From assembly GCA_900547685.1 (NCBI GenBank), contig URHS01000009.1, positions 1 to 64,000 on the forward strand: a stretch of DNA of 64,000 nt, in the 5' to 3' direction. This stretch comes from an uncultured Blautia sp. (GTDB taxonomy: Bacteria; Bacillota; Clostridia; Lachnospirales; Lachnospiraceae). The position numbers were made by a program, and so were the translations under genes. Of this stretch, positions 36,627-46,577 are shown piece by piece. The notes under the pieces were generated by a model that made no database searches, was not told where the DNA came from, and worked only from the letters and a program-made list of their open reading frames with translations. Every line of letters starts with the position of its first letter. Position 1 is the stretch's first letter.

Positions 36627-38368
36627 AAAAATATGCAAAAAACAGTATGGTTGTAAAAATAGTTTTAGCGGTAGTTGTGGGAATTATTCTGGCAGTATTC
36701 AGTGTTACGGCAATTATTGTAAATCTGTCAGAGGATATTTTTGTAGATACCTATGGAAAATCTCAGGAAAAAGTATTTTTACAAATAGAAGAAGAATTAA
36801 ATCACTATCATGAAAATTTAAGTAAAATTATGGACAGCATAGAAAGCAGTTGGGCATTTCGCATTTATTTTAGTGACAGAGAAATGAGTTCTACCATGGC
36901 ATTTCAAAATTTGTATGAAATGGATGAGGATTTAAAAAACGCTATTCCTACCAATATCAGTGATGTGAGTGTTATGCTGGTAGGGCTAAATGAAAAGACT
37001 TATCTGAACAGGGAAGAAACCATTATTTCTTCTGCAAGAGAAATTCTGGAGTCTGATGTAAGTAAAAAAGCTACGGAGAAAGGGGGAAGCATTGTATATC
37101 AGTATGCGGATTCCGGTTTTACATCCACCACAAGAGATACTCCGGTTGTAATGGCTACAAAGGCGTTATGTTATCCGGAAAGCGGTGAAATGTATGCACT
37201 TGTTTATGTGACTATGAAAGAAGATGATATGGAGAAATTCTATCAGCATTTTACTTCTGAATATGCCAACTTTTACATGACCGACTCACAGGGGAAAATA
37301 ATTTCTACAAATCAAAAAGCTATGTTGAAAAATAAGTTGAGTAAAAATCTGAGAGCGACGGAAAAAGAGAAACTCAGAAGAGATGCTGTAGAAAACAGCA
37401 AAGAAGTCATTGTATTTCAAAAATATCTTCCCTATTACGATTATACAATATATGGAGTCATTGACAGCAGAAACGCTTTAGGGAGGCTGTATAATATTCC
37501 TATGTTATGGAGTGTTTGTGCTGTTATTGCAATGGGTGTGATTATTGCTACATATTTCTTTGTAAAGCAGACTACAAAGCCACTCTCTGTTCTTGTGAAA
37601 AAAATGGCAAATGCCAGAAATGAGAAGTATGATGAGCAAATAGAGGTTACCGGTCCTTACGAAATACAGGAACTGACCAGTACTTATAACACTATGCTAG
37701 AGGATTTAAACAGATATATTGAAGAACTGATGAATGTGCAGAAAGAAAAGAGAAAAGCAGAAATTTCGGCACTGCAAATGCAGATTAATCCGCATTATGT
37801 TTATAATACTCTGGCAAGTATTAAGTGGTTGATCTATCAGGGGGAAATTGAGAAATCAACCAGAGCTATAGACGCTTTCATTTCCCTGCTTCGCAGTACA
37901 ATAGGCAATACAGATGAGTATACTACAATAGAAAAAGAAATTGAGAACTTGAAAAATTATGTATTTATTAATAATACCCGTTATGGAGATAAAGTTCAGG
38001 TAGAGTACTTTGTCAACTTCGGGTGCGAAGAATGTCAAATACCGAAAATGTTGCTTCAGCCATTTGTAGAGAATGCATTTTTCCATGCATTTCCTTATGA
38101 AAGAAAAGGGAAAATTACAATTCTGGTAAGGAAGCTGGATGACGATTTACAAGTTCAGATTATTGATGACGGAGTGGGAATAAACCGGAAACGTTTAAAA
38201 GAAATATCAGAGGGAAATACGAAAACAGAGCATTTTACAGGTATTGGAGTAAATAATGTGGATGACCGCCTTAAACTTCTCTATGGTTCCCGGTATGGGA
38301 TTTTAATAGAGAGTGAGGAAAATAAGGGAACAAGAATTACGGTATGTATTCCTGTGAAAAGTGAATAG
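36623..38368 (+). CDS. YesM-type sensor histidine kinase
   Basis: Two membrane segments (about 12-32 and 292-312) enclose an extracellular sensor domain, followed by HAMP, the His_kinase motif (ALQMQINPHYVYNTLASIKW, with the phospho-acceptor His) and an ATPase domain (VENAFFHAF, IIDDGVGI, GIGVNNVDDRLKLLYG). The 581-residue length is typical. It forms a coupled pair with the YesN-type regulator. The sensor may detect a sugar directly or through one of the two binding lipoproteins. Confidence 0.93.
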   Translation: MKKYAKNSMVVKIVLAVVVGIILAVFSVTAIIVNLSEDIFVDTYGKSQEKVFLQIEEELNHYHENLSKIMDSIESSWAFRIYFSDREMSSTMAFQNLYEMDEDLKNAIPTNISDVSVMLVGLNEKTYLNREETIISSAREILESDVSKKATEKGGSIVYQYADSGFTSTTRDTPVVMATKALCYPESGEMYALVYVTMKEDDMEKFYQHFTSEYANFYMTDSQGKIISTNQKAMLKNKLSKNLRATEKEKLRRDAVENSKEVIVFQKYLPYYDYTIYGVIDSRNALGRLYNIPMLWSVCAVIAMGVIIATYFFVKQTTKPLSVLVKKMANARNEKYDEQIEVTGPYEIQELTSTYNTMLEDLNRYIEELMNVQKEKRKAEISALQMQINPHYVYNTLASIKWLIYQGEIEKSTRAIDAFISLLRSTIGNTDEYTTIEKEIENLKNYVFINNTRYGDKVQVEYFVNFGCEECQIPKMLLQPFVENAFFHAFPYERKGKITILVRKLDDDLQVQIIDDGVGINRKRLKEISEGNTKTEHFTGIGVNNVDDRLKLLYGSRYGILIESEENKGTRITVCIPVKSE

Positions 38369-38387
38369 ACAATAATATATTTTCTTA

Positions 38388-38446
38388 GGACAGCATAGAC
38401 TGAGTTAGCGGATTACTCATTGTCCAAAGACACAGGAGGTGCTGTC
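38388..38446 (+). promoter_or_regulatory. Possible translational switch in P-ATPase leader
   Basis: GGACA (38388-38392) can pair with TGTCC (38421-38425), with an inner GAGT/ACTC helix, leaving AGGAGG (38434-38439) free. Alternatively GACAGCA (38389-38395) can pair with TGCTGTC (38440-38446), the bases between the ribosome site and the ATG, which would hinder initiation. The two pairings exclude each other. Confidence 0.4.
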
Positions 38447-41032
38447 ATGTATGAAAATTTAACCCACAAAGAACTTTGTGAGGCTTTCCATACAGATGAG
38501 AAAAACGGTCTTGATACGAAAGAAGCTGAAAACCGTCTTCTCCATGACGGGAGCAATACTTTAAAAAAAGCCAAAGAACAGACAGTTTGGGACAGAATAC
38601 AAAATCAGATTAATGATCCGATGATTTTCATTCTCTTTCTGGCAGCATCTATTTCCATGTTGTTGCGGGAATATGGTGATACAGGAATTATTCTTCTGGT
38701 AATTGCCCTGAATACTACAGTAGGGGTAATTCAGGAGGGAAAGGCCAGAAAAGCTTTAGAAGCGCTGAAAAAAATGACAGCGCCATCGGCAGTTGTGAAG
38801 CGTGATGGGATTTATCAGAAAATACCGGCAGATAAGCTGGTAAAAGGAGACGTAGTAAAATTAAAGGCAGGAAATCAGGTTCCGGCTGATATACGTCTGT
38901 TTCATGTACAAGGACTTTTTGTCAATGAATCTGCCCTTACAGGAGAGTCTTTGCCTGTGATGAAAACGCAGGAGGTGCTGCCAAAAGGATTGCCCACAGC
39001 AGAAAAGAAAAATATGGCATATATGTCTACTGAAGTTATGAAGGGCAGTGGTGAGGGGATTGTAGTTGCAACAGGAATGGATACAGAACTGGGAAAAATT
39101 GCAGGTATGATTGAAGATACAAAACAGGAAATGACACCTCTTCAAAAACGCTTGGGAGATTTGGGAAAAATTTTGAGTATTGTGGCTGTAGTGTTATGTG
39201 CAGGTCTGTTTTTTATTGGGGTGATACAACATAGAAATCTTCTGCAAATGTTGCTTTTGGCTATTTCGCTGGCTGTAGCTGCGATTCCGGAAGGGCTCCC
39301 GGCAGTGGTTACCATTGTCCTTGCCCTTGGAGTGGCTAGAATGGTAAAAATAAATGCGATTATCCGCAGACTTCCGGCAGTAGAAACATTAGGTTCTGTA
39401 GGTGTTGTATGTTCTGATAAAACAGGAACTTTAACTGAGAATAAGATGACAGTAACGAAAATCTATGCGGATGATAAGATATTGCCTGTTTCTACAGTGA
39501 GAAAAAGGGAATTTCCAAAGCTTATGGAAGGGTTTCTTCTATGTAACAACAGTATTCTGGGAAAGCAGGAAATTGGAGATGCCACAGAGTTGGCTCTTTT
39601 ACACACGGGCAGAAATATGGGATATGATGAAAAGCGATTGCAGCAGCAGTATCCCAGAACTTTTGAAATTCCTTTTAACTCGGAGAAAAAATATATGGTA
39701 AGTGTACATAAAGATGGAAATCATGAGATAGCCTATATAAAGGGAGCATGTGATTATGTTTTCAATCAATGTACTTACGTAGAAAATCATGGAAAAACAA
39801 AACCAATGACACAGACGGAGAAGATGAAAATTCGCAGAGCCATGGAGGAAATGGCAAAGGAAGGATTGCGAATTTTAGCTTTGGCATATAAAGAAAGAGT
39901 TGTGAATAAAGCAGAGAAGTCTTTGACAGAGGGGCTGGTTTTTGCAGGTATGGCCGGAATGATCGATCCCCCAAGAAAGGAAGTTGCTCAGTCCGTGAAA
40001 ACCTTAAAAAGTGCCGGTGTACAAGTGGCAATGATTACAGGGGATTATAAAGATACTGCATTTTCCATTGCCAAGAAAATCGGAATTGCAGATTGTGTGG
40101 AACAGTGTATTACCGGACAAGAAATGGATGAGATGAGCGAAGATACTTTGCGAAAGAAGATGAAAAATCTGCGTGTGTTTGCAAGAGTGACACCGGCTCA
40201 TAAAGTGAGAATTGTAAAAGGTTTTCAGGACAATGGGCAGATTGTTGCCATGACCGGTGATGGTGTTAATGATGCTCCTTCCCTGCAAAAGGCGGATATT
40301 GGTATTGCAATGGGTGAGAATGGTACAGATGTAGCAAAAAATGCAGCAGATATGGTGCTTCTGGATGATAACTTTTCAACCATTGAAAAGGCAATGGAGG
40401 AAGGCAGAGGAATTTATGTAAATATTAAGAAAGCTATTCTGTTCTTGCTGTCTTCCAATTTTGGGGAAATTATTACCATGTTTGCGGCTGTTCTTTTTCA
40501 GCTTCCTACACCTTTGAAAGCAAGTCATATTTTGTGGGTGAATTTAATCACAGATTCTCTTCCGGCATTGGCATTGGGAATTGATAAAAATGATAAAAAT
40601 GCATTGATGAGGAAAAAACCGCGAAATCCGAAAGAGGGACTTTTTGCACACGGCGGCTGGGGCTTTACAATTTTTTACGGAGTATTAATTGCGGTAATTA
40701 CTTTATATGCTTTTTATCTTGGAGGGCAGACTTATGCTTTTACAGTACTTGGTGTATCTCAGCTTTTTCATGCTATTGGTATGAGGGATAAAGATAAATC
40801 AGTATTTCAGATGAAACATTTGGAAAATCCTTTTATGTTGGGAGCATTTTTTCTGGGATTGGGACTACAGGCAATGGTGACAGAAATTCCATATTTTGTG
40901 CAGCTTTTCGGAACAGCTCGCCTCTCCTTACAGGAATGGTGTCTTCTTTTGGGGATTTCTGCAATTCCTCTTGTTGCTCATGAGATTTTACTTATTCCAG
41001 GCAGGATTTTAGGTATGCAGAAGAAACAGTAA
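38447..41032 (+). CDS. Cation P-type ATPase, calcium type
   Basis: An 861-residue P2-type ATPase. It has the N-terminal cation-ATPase domain, the dephosphorylation motif [20 protein letters not shown] in the fourth segment (typical of Ca2+ pumps), the phosphorylation site [14 protein letters not shown], the nucleotide-binding KGACDYV, the hinge TGDGVNDAP, and about ten membrane segments. It should export calcium or a related divalent cation at the cost of ATP. ATG at 38447 is seven bases after AGGAGG; an upstream TTG (38420) is less likely. It follows the sensor kinase but is probably a separate function. Confidence 0.93.
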   Translation: MYENLTHKELCEAFHTDEKNGLDTKEAENRLLHDGSNTLKKAKEQTVWDRIQNQINDPMIFILFLAASISMLLREYGDTGIILLVIALNTTVGVIQEGKARKALEALKKMTAPSAVVKRDGIYQKIPADKLVKGDVVKLKAGNQVPADIRLFHVQGLFVNESALTGESLPVMKTQEVLPKGLPTAEKKNMAYMSTEVMKGSGEGIVVATGMDTELGKIAGMIEDTKQEMTPLQKRLGDLGKILSIVAVVLCAGLFFIGVIQHRNLLQMLLLAISLAVAAIPEGLPAVVTIVLALGVARMVKINAIIRRLPAVETLGSVGVVCSDKTGTLTENKMTVTKIYADDKILPVSTVRKREFPKLMEGFLLCNNSILGKQEIGDATELALLHTGRNMGYDEKRLQQQYPRTFEIPFNSEKKYMVSVHKDGNHEIAYIKGACDYVFNQCTYVENHGKTKPMTQTEKMKIRRAMEEMAKEGLRILALAYKERVVNKAEKSLTEGLVFAGMAGMIDPPRKEVAQSVKTLKSAGVQVAMITGDYKDTAFSIAKKIGIADCVEQCITGQEMDEMSEDTLRKKMKNLRVFARVTPAHKVRIVKGFQDNGQIVAMTGDGVNDAPSLQKADIGIAMGENGTDVAKNAADMVLLDDNFSTIEKAMEEGRGIYVNIKKAILFLLSSNFGEIITMFAAVLFQLPTPLKASHILWVNLITDSLPALALGIDKNDKNALMRKKPRNPKEGLFAHGGWGFTIFYGVLIAVITLYAFYLGGQTYAFTVLGVSQLFHAIGMRDKDKSVFQMKHLENPFMLGAFFLGLGLQAMVTEIPYFVQLFGTARLSLQEWCLLLGISAIPLVAHEILLIPGRILGMQKKQ

Positions 41033-41108
41033 AATGCAGGAGGAAAAAAGAAAAATTGCATATAAGACAAAGAATACCTGTAAAATAAAAGAATAATGCA
41101 AGAAATAC

Positions 41109-41138
41109 TTGACACTAAGTCATATATTGGCATACAAT
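41109..41138 (+). promoter_or_regulatory. Sigma-A promoter
   Basis: A perfect TTGACA and a TACAAT box are separated by 18 bases, 36 bases before the aminotransferase start. Confidence 0.75.
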
Positions 41139-41174
41139 ATGTAGAAATAAATAGAAAACATCAGGAGGAAAGCC

Positions 41175-42461
41175 ATGACACCGTATAAAGAACTTAGTAA
41201 AGAGCAGTTACAGGCCATGAAGGCTGATTTAGAAAAACAGTTTGAAGAAGTAAAGGCAAAAGGATTAAATCTGGATATGTCCAGAGGAAAACCATCTAAA
41301 CAGCAGTTAGAGCTGGCAATGGATATGCTGGAAGAATTAAAAAGTACAGACAAACTGAAATGCGAAACAGGAATAGACTGCCGTAATTATGGTCTTTTAG
41401 ACGGTATTCCTGAGGCAAGACGCCTTCTGGGTGAAATGACAGAAGTATCACCGGAAAATATCGTGATTTTTGGAAATTCCAGTTTAAATGTTATGTTTGA
41501 TACGGTTTCCCGTTCTATGACGCATGGCGTATGCGGAAGTACACCGTGGTGTAAGCTGAATAAGGTGAAATTTTTATGTCCTGTACCGGGATATGACAGA
41601 CATTTCCGTATTACAGAATATTTTGGTATAGAAATGATTAATGTTCCAATGACACCTACCGGACCGGATATGGATATGGTAGAGGAACTGGTTAGTACAG
41701 ATCCTGCAATTAAAGGTATCTGGTGTGTGCCGAAATATTCCAATCCTCAGGGAATTACTTATTCTCCTGAGACAGTAAAAAGATTTGCCAATTTAAAACC
41801 GGCCGCAGAAGATTTCCGTATTTTCTGGGATAATGCTTATTGTATTCATCATTTATACGATGATAAACAGGATTTTCTTGTAGAGATTTTAGACCAGTGC
41901 GAAAAAGCCGGAAATCCGGATTTAGTTTACAAATTTATTTCAACTTCAAAAGTAAGTTTTCCGGGTTCAGGTATTGCAGCAGTGGCGGCATCTGAAAGAA
42001 ATCTGGATGAGTTTAGAAAACACATGGCTGTACAGACAATCGGTCACGATAAGATTAATCAGCTTCGTCATGTGCGTTTCTTCGGTGGTATTGTGGGAAT
42101 GCACAAACACATGAAAAAACATGCTGAAATTCTCCGTCCTAAATTTGAAATTGTAGAAAATACATTGGAAAAAGAATTGAGTGGAGCAGAAATCGGAACA
42201 TGGCAAAATCCAAGAGGAGGCTATTTTATTTCCTTTGACTCTCTGGAAGGCTGTGCAAAAGCGATTGTAGCAAAAGCAGCAGAGGCAGGCGTGAAGATGA
42301 CAGAAGCAGGTGCAACATATCCTTACGGACTTGATCCTAAGGACAGCAACATTCGTATTGCACCAAGTTTTCCTACAGTAGATGAATTAAAGCTTGCGAC
42401 AGAAATCTTTGTACTCAGTGTAAAACTGGTAAGCATTGATAAAATTTTAAGTGAAAAATAA
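41175..42461 (+). CDS. Aminotransferase, aspartate type Ic-like
   Basis: A 428-residue PLP enzyme of the fold-type I group annotated as aspartate aminotransferase-like (PF12897). The PLP lysine is in FISTSKVSFPGSG; the pyridine-contacting region is FWDNAYCIHHLY, and VPKYSNPQGITYS is the usual NPxG stretch. The opening (KGLNLDMSRGKPSKQQLELA) is characteristic of this subgroup. It likely exchanges amino groups between aspartate or a similar amino acid and 2-oxoglutarate. AGGAGG precedes the ATG. Confidence 0.88.
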   Translation: MTPYKELSKEQLQAMKADLEKQFEEVKAKGLNLDMSRGKPSKQQLELAMDMLEELKSTDKLKCETGIDCRNYGLLDGIPEARRLLGEMTEVSPENIVIFGNSSLNVMFDTVSRSMTHGVCGSTPWCKLNKVKFLCPVPGYDRHFRITEYFGIEMINVPMTPTGPDMDMVEELVSTDPAIKGIWCVPKYSNPQGITYSPETVKRFANLKPAAEDFRIFWDNAYCIHHLYDDKQDFLVEILDQCEKAGNPDLVYKFISTSKVSFPGSGIAAVAASERNLDEFRKHMAVQTIGHDKINQLRHVRFFGGIVGMHKHMKKHAEILRPKFEIVENTLEKELSGAEIGTWQNPRGGYFISFDSLEGCAKAIVAKAAEAGVKMTEAGATYPYGLDPKDSNIRIAPSFPTVDELKLATEIFVLSVKLVSIDKILSEK

Positions 42462-42476
42462 ATTTGAAAAGAAAGG

Positions 42477-42508
42477 AGAGGACGCTGAATAGAAACAGTG
42501 TCCTCTTT
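42477..42508 (+). terminator. Terminator after aminotransferase
   Basis: AGAGGACGCTG pairs with CAGTGTCCTCT, with one wobble pair, followed by a short T run. Confidence 0.65.
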
Positions 42509-42538
42509 GTGCGTAATAAAATTGTTAAGAATTCTTAA

Positions 42539-42567
42539 TTGGTGAATTGGGAAAATTGTGTTATACT
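42539..42567 (+). promoter_or_regulatory. Sigma-A promoter
   Basis: TTGGTG and TATACT are separated by 17 bases, 36 bases before the L,D-transpeptidase start. Confidence 0.5.
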
Positions 42568-42603
42568 GGAACGCAACAGAATGTTATGTTAGGGGTGAAT
42601 GAT

Positions 42604-44007
42604 ATGGCGAAAAGAAAATCTAAGAAGCGTAAATATAAGAAAATGAAAAAAATTCTGTTGGGAATTTTAATTGCTTACGCAGTTATTTTGTTGGGAGCAT
42701 ATTTTATAGGTGTATTTTACTATTCCAAACATTTCTATCCCGGATCGAAGATTAATGGAATGGACTGTACGGGAAAAACTGTGGCAGAGGCAGAAAAAGC
42801 CATGAAAAGCCAGATTGCAGGATATATTCTGGTATTGAAGGAACGAGGGGATAAAGTAGAGAGTATTAGTGCCTCCCAGATTGATATGAGATACATAGAT
42901 GATGGGAAAATTGCAGAACTTAAAAAGGAACAAAATCCCTTTACCTGGTTTTTCTCCTTTGCGCACAAAAAGGATTATACTATGTCGGCCACAACACCAT
43001 ATAATAAGGAAGCAGTTTATGCAGCAATTGACGGATTATCCTGTTTCCAGGAGGAAAACATTGTACAGCCTTTGGATGCACATCTGGAAGTAGGAGCGAA
43101 CGGATATGAAATTGTTCCGGAAGAACAGGGAACAGCTCTTGATAAAGAAAAGGTGAAAGAAGCGATTATAAAAGCCATTGATAACGGAGAGATTGAAGTG
43201 GATTTTGAACAGGAAGGTTGTTATCTTGCACCTTCTATACTGGCAGATGATGAAAATCTGGCGAAACAGAAGGAACAGGGAAATGTATTTTTAGGAGTTA
43301 CAGTTACAATTGATTTCTCCGATCGTCAGGAGGTTGTGAATGCGGAAATTATGAAGGACTGGCTGGTAACAGATGAGTCCGGTAATTTAGATTTGGATAA
43401 AACGAAGGTGAAAGAGTATGTACAGCAGTTAAAATATGAGTATGATACCTTTGGTTCATCCAGACAGTTTACAACAGCAACGGGAAATACAATTACTGTA
43501 AAAGGTGGAGATTATGGCTGGGTAATTGCTCCAAATGACACTACAGCTAAGATTATAGAGGCGATTAAAAGTGGCCAGTCTCAGACTATTGAACCAGAAT
43601 ATACTTACAGTGGGTATTGCAGGGATACCAATGATATTGGCAATACTTATGTGGAAATCAGCTTAGAGGAGCAGCGTATGTGGTTCTTTAAGGATGGACA
43701 GCTTTTAGTGGATACGCCGGTAGTTACAGGAAACCATAACAAAGGCTATGATACACATAGTGGTGTTTATGCCATTATGTATAAGGAAAGAAATGCAACT
43801 CTGAAAGGGGAAAACTATAGTGCACCGGTGGATTACTGGCTTCCGTTCTATGCCAACACAGGTATCCACGATGCAGACTGGAGGACTACTTTTGGGGGAA
43901 ATGAATATATCAATAATGGTTCCCACGGATGTGTCAATACACCGCCTGAAAATGCAGAGAAGATTTTTAATAACATTGAAAAAGGCGTTCCAGTAGTGGT
44001 ATATTAA
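42604..44007 (+). CDS. L,D-transpeptidase (YkuD) with PG-binding domains
   Basis: A 467-residue, membrane-anchored enzyme that makes non-classical peptidoglycan cross-links or attaches proteins. A Lys/Arg-rich cytosolic start and one membrane segment (about 17-38) are followed by two PG_binding_4-like repeats and a C-terminal YkuD domain. The catalytic motif is SHGCVNTP, with the upstream His in NTGIHDADW. ATG at 42604 follows AGGGGTG by seven bases; the frame is open to 42547. It is followed after 36 bases by ddl and murF, giving a small cell-wall cluster. Confidence 0.92.
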   Translation: MAKRKSKKRKYKKMKKILLGILIAYAVILLGAYFIGVFYYSKHFYPGSKINGMDCTGKTVAEAEKAMKSQIAGYILVLKERGDKVESISASQIDMRYIDDGKIAELKKEQNPFTWFFSFAHKKDYTMSATTPYNKEAVYAAIDGLSCFQEENIVQPLDAHLEVGANGYEIVPEEQGTALDKEKVKEAIIKAIDNGEIEVDFEQEGCYLAPSILADDENLAKQKEQGNVFLGVTVTIDFSDRQEVVNAEIMKDWLVTDESGNLDLDKTKVKEYVQQLKYEYDTFGSSRQFTTATGNTITVKGGDYGWVIAPNDTTAKIIEAIKSGQSQTIEPEYTYSGYCRDTNDIGNTYVEISLEEQRMWFFKDGQLLVDTPVVTGNHNKGYDTHSGVYAIMYKERNATLKGENYSAPVDYWLPFYANTGIHDADWRTTFGGNEYINNGSHGCVNTPPENAEKIFNNIEKGVPVVVY

Positions 44008-44043
44008 AGAAAGAAAATTTGACCGATAAAAGGAGTTTATAAT

Positions 44044-45075
44044 ATGAATATTATAGTATTAGCCGGAGGAAACAGTACAGAAAGAGAAGTGTCTATTGCA
44101 TCAGGGCAGGGTGTATGTAAGGCTTTAAGAGAGCGCAACCATAAAGCAGTTCTTTTGGATCCTTATTTTGGAGCTTCTAAGAAAGAAGAAAATTTGTTTC
44201 CGGCAGAATATGATGTGGATAAAGCAGCAGATGCTATGAGAGAAATGAGCAGTAAATTGGAAGAAACCATGAAGACCCGTAAGGGATTTTTTGGGCCAAA
44301 TGTTTTGGAAATCTGTAAGGAAGCAGATATTGTATTTTTAGCACTTCATGGAGCAAATGGCGAAGATGGAAAAGTGCAGTCGGTTCTGGATTTGATGGGA
44401 ATTAAATATACCGGTTCAGACCCGCTAAGCAGCGGCATGGCAATGGACAAAGGTATTACAAAAATGGTATTTGAAGCAAAGGGTGTGCCTACACCAAAGG
44501 GAATTACTCTGGAAAAGGGAAAATGCAGCAGCCAGCTTTCAGACTACGGAATGGGATTTCCGGTTATTGTAAAACCTTGTTGTGGCGGTTCCAGTGTGGG
44601 CGTTTGTATTGCGAATAATCAGACAGAATATCAGGCGGCATTGTTAGAAGCTTTTTCTTATGAAAATGAAGTCGTAGTGGAACAGTTTATTACAGGAAGA
44701 GAATTTTCTGTTGCTGTTGTGGATAAGAAAGCATATCCTGTTATTGAAATTGCACCTTTACAGGGATTTTATGACTATAAGAACAAATATCAGGCAGGTT
44801 CTTGTGTGGAAACTTGTCCGGCAGAAATTTCTTCTGCATTGACAAAGGAAATGCAGAAATATGCGGAAATGGGTTATGAAGCTTTAAATCTTCAGGCTTA
44901 TGCCCGTCTGGATTTTTTAATGGATGATGAGGGAAATATGTATTGTTTAGAAGCAAATACTTTGCCGGGAATGACACCTACCAGTTTAATTCCTCAGGAG
45001 GCAAAAGCAATTGGAATGGATTATCCTCAGCTTTGTGAAAAGCTTATTGAAGTGTCATTGAAAAAGTACCAGTAG
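44044..45075 (+). CDS. ddl: D-alanine--D-alanine ligase
   Basis: An ATP-grasp enzyme making the D-Ala-D-Ala end of the peptidoglycan precursor. Motifs include LAGGNSTEREVSIASG, ALHGANGEDGKVQ, VKPCCGGSSVGV and the end LEANTLPGMTPTSLIPQ. The omega-loop tyrosine (YDYKNKY) points to D-Ala as the second substrate and not to D-lactate. The length of 343 residues is usual. Its stop overlaps the ribosome site of murF 14 bases before the murF start, as in many Firmicutes. Confidence 0.95.
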   Translation: MNIIVLAGGNSTEREVSIASGQGVCKALRERNHKAVLLDPYFGASKKEENLFPAEYDVDKAADAMREMSSKLEETMKTRKGFFGPNVLEICKEADIVFLALHGANGEDGKVQSVLDLMGIKYTGSDPLSSGMAMDKGITKMVFEAKGVPTPKGITLEKGKCSSQLSDYGMGFPVIVKPCCGGSSVGVCIANNQTEYQAALLEAFSYENEVVVEQFITGREFSVAVVDKKAYPVIEIAPLQGFYDYKNKYQAGSCVETCPAEISSALTKEMQKYAEMGYEALNLQAYARLDFLMDDEGNMYCLEANTLPGMTPTSLIPQEAKAIGMDYPQLCEKLIEVSLKKYQ

Positions 45076-45088
45076 GAGGAAAGATGTT

Positions 45089-46453
45089 ATGAAAAATCTT
45101 ACCTTGAAGAACCTTGCATTAGCCTGCAACGGAACTTATGTAGGAGCAAAGGAAATAGAAGATAAGGAAGTGACCTGTATTTTCACGGACAGCCGAAAGG
45201 CAGAAGCCGGCGGTTTGTTTGTACCTATCAAGGGGGCAAGAGTGGATGCCCACGATTTTATTGAGCAGGTGATGGAAAAAGGGGTGCTGGCTACTTTATC
45301 AGAAAAAGATTTGGGAGAAAAGCCATTTCCATATATCCTTGTAAAATCATCTCTTACAGCAGTAAAGGACATTGCAGAATTTTACTTAAAACAACTTCAG
45401 ATACCGGTAGTAGGAATTACAGGAAGTGTTGGTAAAACCAGTACAAAAGAAGTAATTGCATCTGTATTGGCACAGAAATATAATACATTGAAAACACAGG
45501 GGAATTTCAATAATGAATTAGGTCTTCCATTAACAATTTTCCGTCTTCGTGATGAACATGAAATGGCAGTATTAGAGATGGGAATCAGTGATTTTGGTGA
45601 GATGCACAGATTGGCGAAAATTGCCAGACCAAATACTTGCGTTATTACCAATATTGGATTATGCCATTTAGAATTTTTGAAATCCAGAGATGGAATATTA
45701 AAGGCAAAAACAGAGATTTTCGATTATCTGCAGTCAGACGGTCATATTATTTTAAATGGTGATGATGATAAGCTGGTGACTGTTCAGGAAGCAAAAGGAA
45801 TTAAACCTGTATTTTTCGGTGTAGAAAATCATCAGGGGATTTGGGCAGATGAAATTAAACCGGAAGGACTAAAGGGGATTTCCTGCTGTATTCATGCAGG
45901 AGAAGAAAGCTTTTCTGTACTCATTCCTGTTCCGGGAAAACATTCTGTTTATAATGCCCTCGCAGCAACAGCAGTGGGCTTGACTTATGGACTTACTATA
46001 GAAGAAATTCGCAAAGGAATTGAAAGCCTTCAGTCTGTAAGCGGTAGATTTCATATTATAGAAACACCGGAATATACAGTCATTGATGATTGTTATAATG
46101 CCAATCCCATATCCATGAAGGCGTCTTTAGATGTACTTACAGATGCTTTAGGCAGAAAAGTTGCCATTCTGGGAGATATGGGAGAACTGGGTGCAGACGA
46201 AAGAAAAATGCACCAGGAAGTTGGAAGATATGCGGCAGAAAGAGAGATTGATGTTCTTTTATGTGTGGGAGAACTTTCAGCGGATATGGCAGAGGCAGCC
46301 AGAACAGTAAGTTCCAAGACACAGGTGGAACATTTTGCAAATAAAGAAGATTTGATGAAAGAACTTCCGGAACTTCTGGAAAAAGGTGATACTGTGCTTG
46401 TAAAGGCCTCTCACTTTATGGAGTTTGGGGAGATTGTAGAAAAATTGAAATAA
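45089..46453 (+). CDS. murF: UDP-MurNAc-tripeptide--D-Ala-D-Ala ligase
   Basis: MurF adds the D-Ala-D-Ala made by the preceding enzyme to the UDP-MurNAc tripeptide in the cytoplasm. The P-loop GITGSVGKTSTKEV, the Mur-ligase central motifs (NNELGLPLTIF, EMGISDFGEMHRL, NIGLCHLE) and the C-terminal ILGDMGELG / HFANK region are present; 454 residues is normal. It is the last gene of the ddl-murF pair. Confidence 0.96.
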   Translation: MKNLTLKNLALACNGTYVGAKEIEDKEVTCIFTDSRKAEAGGLFVPIKGARVDAHDFIEQVMEKGVLATLSEKDLGEKPFPYILVKSSLTAVKDIAEFYLKQLQIPVVGITGSVGKTSTKEVIASVLAQKYNTLKTQGNFNNELGLPLTIFRLRDEHEMAVLEMGISDFGEMHRLAKIARPNTCVITNIGLCHLEFLKSRDGILKAKTEIFDYLQSDGHIILNGDDDKLVTVQEAKGIKPVFFGVENHQGIWADEIKPEGLKGISCCIHAGEESFSVLIPVPGKHSVYNALAATAVGLTYGLTIEEIRKGIESLQSVSGRFHIIETPEYTVIDDCYNANPISMKASLDVLTDALGRKVAILGDMGELGADERKMHQEVGRYAAEREIDVLLCVGELSADMAEAARTVSSKTQVEHFANKEDLMKELPELLEKGDTVLVKASHFMEFGEIVEKLK

Positions 46454-46486
46454 ATACATTGCATTTTTATGGTAATATTGTAATTC

Positions 46487-46515
46487 TTGCGAAATAGTAT
46501 AGTTTCTGTTATAAT
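46487..46515 (+). promoter_or_regulatory. Sigma-A promoter
   Basis: TTGCGA and TATAAT are separated by 17 bases, 62 bases before the symporter start. Confidence 0.6.
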
Positions 46516-46577
46516 TTCAGAAGTGTGCATGGTTAAAGCATCATGTAAGATACTATAACGTAAGGAGGAAATGACAC

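Noticed and set aside
38447..41032. Linking the P-type ATPase to the sugar locus operon
   Set aside because: It follows the sensor gene closely, but the function is unrelated and the leader looks independent.
41121..41138. CATACAAT as a second sigma-E -10 box
   Set aside because: No KMATATT lies 14-15 bases upstream, while a perfect sigma-A TTGACA does at 18 bases.
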